A stretch of 64,000 bases of DNA from Ignavibacteria bacterium (GTDB lineage: Bacteria; Bacteroidota; Ignavibacteria; Tepidaquicellales; OLB5). The notes beneath the pieces are model-generated. The model had not been told where the DNA came from. It did not search any database and was given only the letters and a program-made list of their open reading frames with translations. A program made the translations under genes and the position numbers. The stretch lies in contig JAIOIK010000075.1 in NCBI GenBank assembly GCA_019912545.1, forward strand, positions 1-64,000. The letters run 5' to 3'. The first letter of the stretch is position 1. Each line of letters begins with the position of its first letter. Below are positions 33,675 to 42,801 of this stretch, piece after piece.

Positions 33675-33704
33675 ATTACTTTTGAAATCCGGCTTTGACG
33701 GATT
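33675..33704. repeat. dispersed repeat downstream of T9SS gene
   Basis: Starting 5 bp after the stop codon, AATTACTTTTGA leads into AATCCGGCTTTGACGGATT, an imperfect palindrome with AATCCG/CGGATT arms. The same unit, in reverse orientation, lies at 41261-41291 downstream of another T9SS cargo gene. Confidence 0.7.
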
Positions 33705-33732
33705 GGTTAAATAACACGCATCAAAATTTAAA

Positions 33733-33766
33733 GAAAAAGCCGGGTAGTAATTTGCCCGGCTTTTTC
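33733..33766. terminator. bidirectional intrinsic terminator
   Basis: A 12-bp perfect stem (GAAAAAGCCGGG with CCCGGCTTTTTC) and 10-base loop between the convergent beta-helix and Yip1 genes. Confidence 0.9.
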
Positions 33767-33776
33767 TTGATCCTGT

Positions 33777-34583
33777 TTACTTTCCTGCAGATAGCATGCT
33801 TAACGGGCCAAATGATGTTAATAAAACCCAAACCAGCCACAATCCAATTACAAGCGGAATGGTTGCTTTTGCATTAACTCCGGATACTTTGGCTAACCCA
33901 ATTCCCAGAATAGCCAGATACCAGAAGTTCAGCAGATCGAAATTAGCGATAAACCTCATCATACTGCTTCCCACAGATTCTTCCGTAACCAGCAGAACAG
34001 GTCCTATATTTGCCATAAGCCTTCCTGTGAAAATGGCTAGTACTGTATCTACAACCAGTTGTATTGAAGTTATGATACTTGCCAGGCCAACAACATTCAT
34101 AACATCCTTAAATGTTGCTGTTCCTTTGAATAATTTGAGAGACCCCCAATATGCCAGTGATTTGAGAAAGAAGTAAACAAGAGTAACGAAAAATGTCCCG
34201 ATTGCCCCAAATACTACCAGCATACTGCCGCCCATGATCTTTTGTGACTGTTCGATACTCTTATCTGCTTCTTCCCGCGTCATTTTTCCTTCTTTTACAG
34301 CTTTATCTAGCTGTTCATTCATAGCAGTTTTTTGCTTATCCCTAATCTGAGAAGAAAGTTCTTCATCACGAAGCACCAAAAAGCTTGATAGAATTCCAAC
34401 AACTATAAGTACAAGCAGGGGTATTAACCAATAATTCTTTTTTAAAGATAGCTTTACTGAACTGAAAGTTTCAGATGGTTCAGTAAATATCCCTGCCATT
34501 GCATCTCCAAGGGATATTTCAGGAATTATGGCGTCTGGCTGAGAGTCACTCTCAGCGCTTTGCTGATCATTATTTTCTTCCAT
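33777..34583 (-). CDS. Yip1-domain integral membrane protein
   Basis: 268 residues. A charged N-terminal region with the Yip1-type motif AMAGIFTEPSETFSSV (about 28-43) precedes about five membrane helices. A coiled segment (RDKQKTAMNEQLDKAVKEGK) forms the first periplasmic loop. Such proteins are common in Bacteroidota; their function is not established. It is the last gene of a minus-strand operon, 7 bp after dapB. Confidence 0.8.
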   Translation of the reverse strand: MEENNDQQSAESDSQPDAIIPEISLGDAMAGIFTEPSETFSSVKLSLKKNYWLIPLLVLIVVGILSSFLVLRDEELSSQIRDKQKTAMNEQLDKAVKEGKMTREEADKSIEQSQKIMGGSMLVVFGAIGTFFVTLVYFFLKSLAYWGSLKLFKGTATFKDVMNVVGLASIITSIQLVVDTVLAIFTGRLMANIGPVLLVTEESVGSSMMRFIANFDLLNFWYLAILGIGLAKVSGVNAKATIPLVIGLWLVWVLLTSFGPLSMLSAGK

Positions 34584-34590
34584 TACTGTA

Positions 34591-35313
34591 TTAAGTTAAA
34601 TTGTTGAAGATATCTTCAAATTTAAAGAAGCCCTTTTTGCAGTTAATAAATTTTGCGGCTATTAAAGCGCCTTCTGCAAAACCACGCCTGGATTTTGCAT
34701 TATGTTCTATTATAATTGAATCTGACTGGCTTTCAAAAACAAGCTTATGGTTGCCAACAATATTTTCTATTCTTTTGGATACGATATTTAACTCATTATC
34801 TGACGGATCTGAACTATCATTTGTATATTTTTCCTTCCTGTTCAAAGATTCTATGACATATTTTGCAATACTTATAGCTGTTCCGCTTGGTTTATCAAGC
34901 TTCTGGGTATGGTGTGTCTCTTCAATACTTACACTATAATGGCCGAAATTATTAAACAGCTTAGATGCTTCTTTGATAATTTTGAAATATATATTCACAC
35001 CAACGGAAAAATTACTTGCAAACACAAATCCTGTATTGTATTTTGAAACTATATCCTTAACAACATTTATTTTATCATACCATCCCGTTGTCCCGCATAC
35101 AATATTTATGCCTTTAGATGCAAGGAATTCAATATTTCCAATAACATTTGCCGGATTTGTGAATTCAATAGCCACATCTGTAACTTCTGAGAGATGAGTT
35201 TTAGGGGGATTTGTTACATCAAAAGTACCGGTTAATTTAAATTCCTTTGGGTCAAGCAATGATTCTATCATTTTGCCCATTTTGCCGTAACCTACAAGTG
35301 CGAGATTTATCAT
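34591..35313 (-). CDS. dapB: 4-hydroxy-tetrahydrodipicolinate reductase
   Basis: 240-residue NAD(P)H enzyme of the diaminopimelate/lysine pathway. The N-terminal Rossmann motif is VGYGKMGKMIE, and the catalytic region reads SIEETHHTQKLDKPSGTA, with the paired histidines and the Lys that contact substrate. Its start overlaps the aspartokinase stop by 4 bp, a sensible pairing because aspartokinase feeds the same pathway. Confidence 0.95.
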   Translation of the reverse strand: MINLALVGYGKMGKMIESLLDPKEFKLTGTFDVTNPPKTHLSEVTDVAIEFTNPANVIGNIEFLASKGINIVCGTTGWYDKINVVKDIVSKYNTGFVFASNFSVGVNIYFKIIKEASKLFNNFGHYSVSIEETHHTQKLDKPSGTAISIAKYVIESLNRKEKYTNDSSDPSDNELNIVSKRIENIVGNHKLVFESQSDSIIIEHNAKSRRGFAEGALIAAKFINCKKGFFKFEDIFNNLT

Positions 35314-36752
35314 TTTGCCATTAATCTTTCTTTTTTCTTAAGAGTGTTCTCGAAAAGACTATTGTTTGTAAGCTGGCCTTCAAAGAATTCTTTATGAAGG
35401 TTCTTCATTGTCTTTACAAAATCTTTTTCATCTATCAGCAGTGAAAAACTGTGACGGCTGTAACCGAATAAGACTGAATCAGCTTTAACACCCGGGTTTG
35501 AAATAAATATTCTCTGTTCAAAATTATCAATCGAACTGAGGTCTGAGCCAACAAGCGTGATCAAAATTTTTTCATTAACGATCTCACAATCTGAGATCTC
35601 TGAGAATTCACTTTTCAGTTCATCATAATGGATCTTTGTATATGCACTTTCGGCAATTACAATTATGATCGAGTTACTTGAAGATAGAAACAAATCTATT
35701 TGCGGCTTATGTCGCGATAATATACTAAGCATCATTTCCCAGAAAATGAACTGTCCTAATGATTCTTTAGGCTGAACCCTTAAAACAATTATGTTTTTCT
35801 TATACGTAATAGATTTGACAAGCTTAGGATAACTTAACTTAGAACTGACAATTGTTCCGCTTGATTTGGTATTCTTCGAGTTAAGTATCTTTATAGGGAT
35901 ATTCTTTTTCAGCGCGGGTTTAACAGAATTTTTATGCAGTACTTTTGCTCCAAAATTTGATAATTCCTCCATTTCTTTGAATGATATCTCCGAAAGCTTC
36001 AGCGAGTGAGGAATAATATTCGGATCAGTAGTCAGAACTCCGTCGACATCTGTCCATATTTGAATCTCACCGGCATTAAGAAGCGAACCGTATATAGCGG
36101 CTGAAAAATCAGAACTTTCCCTGCCCATTGTAGTTGTTATGCCATCTTCAGTGGAAGCTATAAAGCCCTGTGTAAGTATTATCTTTTCGCCATTTAACAA
36201 AGGCTTCAGGATCGTCTCTGCATTTTGTGCTGAAATTTCAAAATCAGGGTATGCCCGAGAAAAATCATTGTTTGTTTTGATGATATTCCTTGAATCGATG
36301 AGCTCAATATCCATGCCTGCACTTTTCATCGCATGAAATATAACTGTGCTTGACATCAGTTCACCAAATGAGCGAAATGCATCAAGAGTTCTCAAAGAAA
36401 GTTCATTAATGATTGAGAGCCCTTTGATCAGTTCTGCAATATGCCTGTGATAAGATATTATGCGTTCAACCGCTTCTGATTTTAGCTTTTGATCAGTAAT
36501 AAGATCGTTAATAATAGTATGGTGCCTGTTAATTGTCTCCTCCAGCAATTTCTCCGAGTCCGCTATTTTGCTTTTGGAAGCATATTTTGCAATATTTTCA
36601 AGTGATGTAGTTGCTCTAGAAATTGCGGAAACAACAACAACCTTACGACCCTTAATATTCTTAACAATATTTATAACATTATTGATCGAAGCGCTATCCT
36701 GAACGGAGGTACCGCCAAATTTTAATACAACCAGATCATTTTCTTTAGGCAT
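35310..36752 (-). CDS. lysC: aspartate kinase
   Basis: 480 residues. The N-terminal kinase domain has KFGGTS (13-18) and the conserved GRESSDFSAA and WTDVDGVLTTDP segments; the C-terminal part (about 300-480) should hold two ACT-like domains for feedback control, though their sequence is diverged. There is no fused homoserine dehydrogenase. It begins the aspartate pathway to lysine, threonine and methionine, and is coupled to dapB by a 4-bp overlap. Confidence 0.94.
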   Translation of the reverse strand: MPKENDLVVLKFGGTSVQDSASINNVINIVKNIKGRKVVVVSAISRATTSLENIAKYASKSKIADSEKLLEETINRHHTIINDLITDQKLKSEAVERIISYHRHIAELIKGLSIINELSLRTLDAFRSFGELMSSTVIFHAMKSAGMDIELIDSRNIIKTNNDFSRAYPDFEISAQNAETILKPLLNGEKIILTQGFIASTEDGITTTMGRESSDFSAAIYGSLLNAGEIQIWTDVDGVLTTDPNIIPHSLKLSEISFKEMEELSNFGAKVLHKNSVKPALKKNIPIKILNSKNTKSSGTIVSSKLSYPKLVKSITYKKNIIVLRVQPKESLGQFIFWEMMLSILSRHKPQIDLFLSSSNSIIIVIAESAYTKIHYDELKSEFSEISDCEIVNEKILITLVGSDLSSIDNFEQRIFISNPGVKADSVLFGYSRHSFSLLIDEKDFVKTMKNLHKEFFEGQLTNNSLFENTLKKKERLMAK

Positions 36753-36762
36753 ATTGTAAATT

Positions 36763-37356
36763 CTAATTATACAAGTTATTATTCTTTATATACATTTCTA
36801 CTTCTTCAGGAACGAGGTACTTAATTGAAAGTTTATCATGTATTCTTTTCCTGATATCAGTGGAAGAAATATCAAGAGACTTTACCGGAACAGGTATTAC
36901 CTGCGAGGCAAATTCATTTTCAACCTGCTGAATAACATATCCCGGACGATTGATCACAATAACCTCAGATAACAGAAAAAGTTTACTTGGGTCTTTCCAT
37001 GTGTGCAGCTCAATAAGCTGATCCATGCCAATAATCAGGTAGAATTTTACCTGTTCTGATTTAAATTGCTCCCTTAATACAAGAAGTGTATTAGCAGTAT
37101 AGCTTTTTGAACCCTCAGGCAGATTTAATTCAATATCAGATACTTCAAAACTATCATTTCCCTGAATTGCAAGTTTCACCATTTCTAATCTAACGGCTGT
37201 CTCAGTCAACCCTCCGGTCTCTTTATGCGGAGGCCGGGCAGAGGGTATGAACAGCACTTTATCCAGATGCATTTGTTCTTTCACATCTTCAGCAGTTATC
37301 AAATGCGCAGTATGAATTGGATTAAACGTCCCGCCATATATTCCGATCCGCTTCAT
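36763..37356 (-). CDS. nadD: nicotinate-nucleotide adenylyltransferase
   Basis: 197 residues. Makes nicotinic acid adenine dinucleotide for NAD synthesis. The nucleotidyltransferase motifs are GIYGGTFNPIHTAHL (HxxH at about 14-17), IPSARPPHK, and the C-terminal ISSTDIRKRI. Its start overlaps the stop of the glycosyltransferase gene by 4 bp and it ends 10 bp before lysC. Confidence 0.94.
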   Translation of the reverse strand: MKRIGIYGGTFNPIHTAHLITAEDVKEQMHLDKVLFIPSARPPHKETGGLTETAVRLEMVKLAIQGNDSFEVSDIELNLPEGSKSYTANTLLVLREQFKSEQVKFYLIIGMDQLIELHTWKDPSKLFLLSEVIVINRPGYVIQQVENEFASQVIPVPVKSLDISSTDIRKRIHDKLSIKYLVPEEVEMYIKNNNLYN

Positions 37357-38477
37357 ACTGAAAGCACCTTTTCATACACTTGCCGGATCTTTGGAATTAT
37401 TTCTGATGCATCAAACTGCGTTGACTCGATCAAGGCATTTTGAGCGATATTTTCTCGTAATTCCGGATTCTGATACAAAATGGATACTTTCTGAAACAGG
37501 TCGTCCATATCATACGGTCTCACCATCAAAGCAGAATAATTCGGTTTCAGAAGTTCAAGAATTGAAGCTGTATGGCTGCAAATTACCGGCACCCTGGAAG
37601 CCATTGCTCCAAGAAGTGCTATGGGCATTTGATCTCCTTTGAACGGATCGACCAATATATCAAAAATCGAAAATATATTTTCATACGAATTCCTTTCACC
37701 GGTAAATACGACAAAATCATCAATTTTTGATTCGCGGGCAAGATCTTTCATCTGGTTTATTAATTTACCTTTGCCGGAAAAAACAAATCTCATCTGCGGA
37801 TATTTTCTAACCAGAAAATATGCCGCCTGGATGATCAACTTCTGGTTGCCGAAATCATTAAACTCTGAAATATTGCCGACAATAAAATTATCGGATTTCA
37901 GCCCTAGCTCTTTCCGGAGTAAATTGTTTCTCTTCTTATTGACAAAGCTTCCGATATTTACGCATGGAGGTATGATCTCTGTTTTGTCCACGGAGGCAAT
38001 CTTATTCTTTACAGCGCTCATGAATTCGTCATGTGATTCACAAATAGTCATATCTGTAAATTGAACCGCGTACTGGTCAATTGTTCTGGCAAGGCTCCTT
38101 TTCAGAAAATTGCGGCTGCCCGGAAAATCAATACCATGCATGGAATGTACACATTTTACATACCCCAGATGTTTTCTTACATACCTGCTGTAAATACCAG
38201 CTGGATGGCCATGCGAGTGAATGAGATCAAATTTTTCAGAGTTGACCAAAGATATTATGACCTTCAGGTACTTCGATCTTAATACATCATTTACATTAAC
38301 GGGAATAAATTCTGCACCGGCAGCAATAGATGCCGCTGCAATAACTTCATCATCATTTGATGAGACCAGAATCTCAAATTTCTCTTTATCGATATTTTCG
38401 GTGATAGCAAGTATGTTTGCAAGTCCATTTACTGAACTGCTGCTATTTATAAGCTGTAATATTTTTATTTTACCCAA
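37353..38477 (-). CDS. GT4-family glycosyltransferase
   Basis: 374 residues of the GT-B fold. The N-terminal domain begins IKILQLINSSSSVNGLANIL; the C-terminal domain has the nucleotide-sugar binding pattern FVFSGKGKL ... DILVDPFKGDQMPIALLGAMASRVPV, with the usual EX7E replaced by DPFKGDQMPIALLGA. That alteration may indicate a different acceptor or donor. It heads the glycosyltransferase-nadD-lysC-dapB-Yip1 operon. A lone TATTTTTG (38494-38501, minus) could be its -7 promoter element. Confidence 0.87.
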   Translation of the reverse strand: MGKIKILQLINSSSSVNGLANILAITENIDKEKFEILVSSNDDEVIAAASIAAGAEFIPVNVNDVLRSKYLKVIISLVNSEKFDLIHSHGHPAGIYSRYVRKHLGYVKCVHSMHGIDFPGSRNFLKRSLARTIDQYAVQFTDMTICESHDEFMSAVKNKIASVDKTEIIPPCVNIGSFVNKKRNNLLRKELGLKSDNFIVGNISEFNDFGNQKLIIQAAYFLVRKYPQMRFVFSGKGKLINQMKDLARESKIDDFVVFTGERNSYENIFSIFDILVDPFKGDQMPIALLGAMASRVPVICSHTASILELLKPNYSALMVRPYDMDDLFQKVSILYQNPELRENIAQNALIESTQFDASEIIPKIRQVYEKVLSV

Positions 38478-38570
38478 CTATATCCCTGACCATCAAAAAT
38501 AATGAATATTAATCATTGTAGTAAGTGAAATGTAAAGAACCCCTGATCTTTTAGATCTGAATCCAGACTT

Positions 38571-38599
38571 AAAAAAAACCGCTCCATCAAATGAAGCGG
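38571..38599 (-). terminator. intrinsic terminator of PrsW-like gene
   Basis: On the minus strand, a stem (38599-38592 with 38586-38579, one mismatch) is followed by eight Ts (38578-38571), 32 bp past the stop codon of the PrsW-like gene. Confidence 0.85.
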
Positions 38600-38630
38600 C
38601 CTGAAAATCATAGGAAATGGAACTGATAAA

Positions 38631-39629
38631 TTATGGTTTTTGCTGGCTATAAAACAACAATGTATATATTTTATTTCTTAATGTATCCACTTCACGGATA
38701 TACACAGTCTGAGATCTTGATTTCATATTCTTCAACTGGTTCTTGCGTATGGCAAGCTTGATTGCGGACTTAACATATTCTTTTTGATTCACATGTCCGG
38801 GCAGCCAGCCTTTTTTAAATCGTTTTGAAGTAAATGGCAAATGAATCAGATGTTCCCTTGGAATATGGCCGGTAGAATTTACCTCTTCGGTCAATTCTTT
38901 TAAGATGATCTTACCTTCATTATAAACTGCAAACTGGAATACAGTAAAAATTACTATAACAGAAAGTATCATAAATGCAAATCCGATAAGAGCGGTTGAA
39001 TTAAAGCTTACTGTCAGATTCCACATAAAATGCATGAAGATAGCTATTGCAAGACCTAAAGGAATTATAGTAAGCTTCGCAAACATTCCTTTGAACTTTG
39101 CAAATCCTATTGCAGCGCCAAAAACTGCTTGAGTGCAGCAATGCAGAACGGCCGAAAAAAGCGTTCTAATAATTATCAGAACAATGAGACCAACATAATC
39201 CTGCGGAAAACTTAGAAAGTAAAGAAAATTTTCTGTCATACCAAAACCAAGCCCAACAGCGCCTCCGTAAACGGCACCATCAACAGGACCATCGAAATTG
39301 CGGCTGAATGCCATCATTAACAGGAATATTCCCTTTGTCGATTCTTCAACAACAGGCGCAACGATCACCGCGCCTGCAAGATTATTCAAAGTGCCTGCGT
39401 CAGAATCATTGGCAAACTGGAATATGAACTCAGATATACCAAGACCCATTATTATACTGCCAATTATTCCAAAAATAACTGCACCGGTTGCGCCCCATAA
39501 AAAATTTAGGCTTACCAGCCAGAAAGGTTCCCGCTCATAGCGGTCCATCAGCCAAATAATAACCAGGTACATTATCATTGGTACTACAGAAAAGAAGCCG
39601 GCCAAAAACAAATGTATGAATGGATTCAT
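38631..39629 (-). CDS. PrsW-family intramembrane protease
   Basis: 332 residues, about eight membrane helices. The family motifs are present: EESTK (95-99) with the two glutamates, TENFLYF with Glu133, LHCCTQ with His163, and MHFMWN with His200 and Asn204. PrsW in Bacillus cleaves an anti-sigma factor in the membrane; homologues here are probably general site-1-type glutamic proteases. The last 70 residues are soluble. It has a complete promoter and a terminator, so it is a single-gene unit. Confidence 0.9.
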   Translation of the reverse strand: MNPFIHLFLAGFFSVVPMIMYLVIIWLMDRYEREPFWLVSLNFLWGATGAVIFGIIGSIIMGLGISEFIFQFANDSDAGTLNNLAGAVIVAPVVEESTKGIFLLMMAFSRNFDGPVDGAVYGGAVGLGFGMTENFLYFLSFPQDYVGLIVLIIIRTLFSAVLHCCTQAVFGAAIGFAKFKGMFAKLTIIPLGLAIAIFMHFMWNLTVSFNSTALIGFAFMILSVIVIFTVFQFAVYNEGKIILKELTEEVNSTGHIPREHLIHLPFTSKRFKKGWLPGHVNQKEYVKSAIKLAIRKNQLKNMKSRSQTVYIREVDTLRNKIYTLLFYSQQKP

Positions 39630-39650
39630 TTTTTTGCAATAAAATTATGT

Positions 39651-39681
39651 CAAATATAACTAAACAATTGTGAATTAACAA
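39651..39681 (-). promoter_or_regulatory. Bacteroidetes-type promoter of PrsW-like gene
   Basis: On the minus strand, TTG (39681-39679), 20 bp, then TATATTTG (39658-39651). Predicted start of transcription is about 39644, 15 bases before the ATG. Confidence 0.8.
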
Positions 39682-39714
39682 TTAATTGATGAAGCCTTAT
39701 TGAGGAATAGCGGC

Positions 39715-39743
39715 AAAAAAAATACCCCCAAACCAGGGGGTAT
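39715..39743 (-). terminator. intrinsic terminator
   Basis: Minus-strand reading: 8-bp stem (ATACCCCC with GGGGGTAT), 6-base loop, then eight Ts, just past the T9SS gene at 39767-41089. Confidence 0.9.
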
Positions 39744-39766
39744 CAAATATGGAATTAAATAAAGAA

Positions 39767-41089
39767 TTATTTTACAAGAATCATCTTTTTGGTTTCAACA
39801 AAACTGCCTGCTGTTAGAGTATAGAAATATATACCTGAAGAGTAAGCGCTCATATCAACTGTTTCAATATAGTTTCCTGCTGACATGTTTCTATCAACAA
39901 GGGTCATAATTTCTGATCCAACATTATCATAAATCTTCAATGTTACCATTCCGGATGTTGGAATAGTATATTTGAAAGAAGTTGATGGGTTAAACGGATT
40001 TGGATAATTCTGTCCTAAGTTGAAAGATTCAGGAATAGTTGTATTACCCGGGTCAATTCCTACAGGTGGGCCATATCTTAAGAAAGCTCCGCCTGCACAA
40101 CCTGCAAATCCAAGACTTGCACTAAGAAACCGCAAATGAGCAATTCCGGTAGTTACAGGTACAGTTTCCTCAGTCCATGATACGCCTAAGTTTGAAGTTC
40201 TGAACATCCTATATCCAACACCCTCGTTTATAACCGCTCTTATTACGTTTGAGCCGTCTTTCATACCGTTTAAATTAATAGCAGCAAATGAAACAATACC
40301 GGATGGAATTGAAGCTGCAACCCAATTCACTCCCCCATTAGTGGTTCTCATTAAGTTTGATCCGTTTGAGCCGACCATACCTGAGGTTGCATTAATGAAA
40401 CCAACAGCCTGATAATACAAACCCTGAGCTCCGCCAGAACCTGCAACTGTTGCACTATTCCATGTACCGGTGAACCCTGTAGTAGTATAATAGACTTTGG
40501 CATTGGGAGCACTTGCAGCAAGATTTGCCGAACCAATCCAGAAAGTTGTATTGCTTGTCCAGTCCCATGCATTTATAACACCAAATTCATTTCCTGCAAT
40601 AGGAGCCCCTGGTGCAAGAACCCAGTTTGTACCGCCATTCGTTGTTGTTCTAAACTGATAAGGCTGACCCGAACCGGTAGGATCACCGTAGAACACGCCG
40701 TTGTTTGCATCGAACATCTGAACTCCATTACTGAAACTGCCTGCTAAAGAATGCTGTAACACCCAGTTTGTTCCGCCGTTTGTCGTTTTGTAAATAGAAC
40801 CGGCTACAGTTCCAATCCAGCAGGTATTTGCATCAATAGCGCAAATACCATATAGATCACCGGCCAAACCTGAGCTAACGTTAGTCCAGTTAAATCCTCC
40901 GTTTGTGGAACGTCTTACATGTGCGCTCGTGCCGCATACCCAAATGGTGTTTGCGTCAACAACCGAGATTGAATTTATGTCAAATATAGGTGAAGGTACT
41001 GTAGAAATCTGCACCCATGACTGACTAAATGTAATGGTCTGAAACGCAACAAATAAGATGACGAAAAGCTGTAATAATTTTGACTTCAT
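39767..41089 (-). CDS. T9SS-sorted protein with Ycf48-like repeats
   Basis: 440 residues: signal peptide (1-22), then repeated blades of the photosystem-II-assembly/BNR type, each with a TTNGGxNWV and WICGT or CWIGT core, making a seven-bladed propeller likely (about 25-350). The C-terminal type-A sorting domain starts at NYPNPFNPSTSFKYT and ends MILVK. Secreted or surface attached. The gene at 41360-42709 is a paralogue. Confidence 0.9.
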   Translation of the reverse strand: MKSKLLQLFVILFVAFQTITFSQSWVQISTVPSPIFDINSISVVDANTIWVCGTSAHVRRSTNGGFNWTNVSSGLAGDLYGICAIDANTCWIGTVAGSIYKTTNGGTNWVLQHSLAGSFSNGVQMFDANNGVFYGDPTGSGQPYQFRTTTNGGTNWVLAPGAPIAGNEFGVINAWDWTSNTTFWIGSANLAASAPNAKVYYTTTGFTGTWNSATVAGSGGAQGLYYQAVGFINATSGMVGSNGSNLMRTTNGGVNWVAASIPSGIVSFAAINLNGMKDGSNVIRAVINEGVGYRMFRTSNLGVSWTEETVPVTTGIAHLRFLSASLGFAGCAGGAFLRYGPPVGIDPGNTTIPESFNLGQNYPNPFNPSTSFKYTIPTSGMVTLKIYDNVGSEIMTLVDRNMSAGNYIETVDMSAYSSGIYFYTLTAGSFVETKKMILVK

Positions 41090-41167
41090 TTGATATTCTC
41101 CGTTTTGGTTTTTTGGAAATTAAAGATAATGCATTTCCTCTATAAGTGAAATGATGAAATAAGTGCA

Positions 41168-41206
41168 AAAAAATATCCCACTCTTATCGAAGGTGGGATA
41201 TTTTTT
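41168..41206 (-). terminator. intrinsic terminator
   Basis: A 14-bp A/T-flanked stem (41168-41181 with 41193-41206) with TATCCCAC/GTGGGATA core. It lies between two minus-strand T9SS genes and probably ends the upstream one (41360-42709). Confidence 0.85.
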
Positions 41207-41260
41207 GAGATTTATTGCATTTTCTTGCAAAAAAACAAATTTTTGATAATTATTTTCTCT

Positions 41261-41340
41261 AATCCGTCAAAAGCCGGATTTCAAAAGTAATTGCAATACT
41301 TTACCAACCCGTCAGAGCCGGTTTTTCCCGAGCAATCGGG
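41261..41340. repeat. array of three short palindromic repeats
   Basis: AATCCG/CGGATT element (41261-41280) with a TCAAAAGTAATT flank (41280-41291) equal to the unit at 33675-33704 in reverse; a variant AACCCG ... CCGGTTT (41306-41323); and CCCGAGCAATCGGG (41327-41340). They lie just downstream of the T9SS gene at 41360. Confidence 0.7.
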
Positions 41341-41359
41341 ACAGGCATAAATAACTGCG

Positions 41360-42709
41360 TTATTTAATCAACATCATTTTCTTTGTTTCTTTAAAATAAC
41401 CGGCTGTTAAAGTATAAAAATATGTGCCTGAAGATAAACTGCTCATATCTAATGTTTCGATATAATTCCCAACTGCCAGATGACTGTTTACAACAGTTTT
41501 CACTTCTGCTCCAAGGCTGTTATAGATCTTTAAAGTAACTAAGCCTGCTGTTGGAACCGAATACTTGATAGTTGTTGAAGGATTGAACGGATTCGGGAAA
41601 TTCTGCTGTAATACATATTCATTTGGAATCGATAAGTTACCTGGATCCAAACCTGTGTTTGTATTATCAATGAGCTTAATTGCATTACTTGTATTTGCGC
41701 CCGCAACAGCATAGCCATATACTATACCACCCTGAAAAACAAGGTCCATTCCTGTCCATCCGGTAAGAGTGCTTATTGTCATGGTTGACCAGGTCAAACC
41801 GCCATCGATGCTTTTTCTGATTGCGTTTGTTCCTGTCAGGCCAGTAAGGTAAATGACATTTGTGCCTGGAATCCATTTCATTATGCATACTCCTGAAATA
41901 GTTCCGGTTACTCCCTGAGTTGTCCATGTTGACCCATAAGTTGTTGAACGGTTAATACTGGGAAGTGAAGTACTGGTTGCAGCTACAATAACAGAGGCAT
42001 CGCTATTCATAGCAAAACCGGAAGTGAAATTACCGGCGGCAGTAAGTTGACCCTGAACGAAACTGGAACCGCCATTTGTAGTAAAGCAAACTCTGTTAAA
42101 GTTGCTGATGCCATGTCCGTAAACCTGGTTGCTGCATACAAAAATTGATCCTGCCGCTCCGGTCGAACCACCAACGGTTGTAGTAGCCGTTGTCCAGTTC
42201 GCTCCGCCATTTGTAGAGGTTGCGACTATTTGAGGTCCATTTGTCGTACCTGCATCGCTTTGTGCATAAACAAAACTGCGGTTAGTTGGCGAGCCTGCGA
42301 TACCATTCCAGAATCCTGCAGTGCCTCCCGTCGTCAAAACAGTATTCCATGATGTGCCGCCGTCAGTGGTTCTCCATATTTTTGCGTTTCCGCCGGTACC
42401 GCCAACTGCCCCGCCATCACCAACCAGACAAGTATTCGCATCAACTACCCAAATTGAATAGAACTCCGGTCCGGTCAGACTCCCGGTGACATCAGTAAAA
42501 TTCACGCCGCCATTAGTTGTCCTGTATATTTTCGGAACACCGCCGGTACCACCACATACCCATGCTGTGTTTTGATTCAGAACTGAAATATAAGGATAAG
42601 AACCGAGACCCGACATTTGTAATGAACCATCACAATATGTCCATTGTGAGTAACCATTTGATGAAAAAGCGAACACTATTGCAGCTGCTAAAAGTATAAA
42701 TTGTTTCAT
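41360..42709 (-). CDS. T9SS-sorted protein with Ycf48-like repeats, paralogue
   Basis: 449 residues from the ATG at 42709, which places KQFILLAAAIVFAFSSNGYSQ as signal peptide; a start six codons upstream lacks sense. The body repeats STNGGANWT and RTTDGGTSWN blades of a propeller. The C-terminal sorting domain (NFPNPFNPSTTIKYS ... TYFYTLTAGYFKETKKM) is 60-70 % alike with that of the previous gene by eye, and the overall order is the same, so the two arose by duplication. Confidence 0.9.
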   Translation of the reverse strand: MKQFILLAAAIVFAFSSNGYSQWTYCDGSLQMSGLGSYPYISVLNQNTAWVCGGTGGVPKIYRTTNGGVNFTDVTGSLTGPEFYSIWVVDANTCLVGDGGAVGGTGGNAKIWRTTDGGTSWNTVLTTGGTAGFWNGIAGSPTNRSFVYAQSDAGTTNGPQIVATSTNGGANWTTATTTVGGSTGAAGSIFVCSNQVYGHGISNFNRVCFTTNGGSSFVQGQLTAAGNFTSGFAMNSDASVIVAATSTSLPSINRSTTYGSTWTTQGVTGTISGVCIMKWIPGTNVIYLTGLTGTNAIRKSIDGGLTWSTMTISTLTGWTGMDLVFQGGIVYGYAVAGANTSNAIKLIDNTNTGLDPGNLSIPNEYVLQQNFPNPFNPSTTIKYSVPTAGLVTLKIYNSLGAEVKTVVNSHLAVGNYIETLDMSSLSSGTYFYTLTAGYFKETKKMMLIK

Positions 42710-42801
42710 TGCGATCCTACCTCTCAAAGTCCCTTCCGGGCGGAAGGTCTATTTTTCAAAAAAATAAACTGGTTGAGATAAGCAACGGCAACTTATCCAA
42801 A

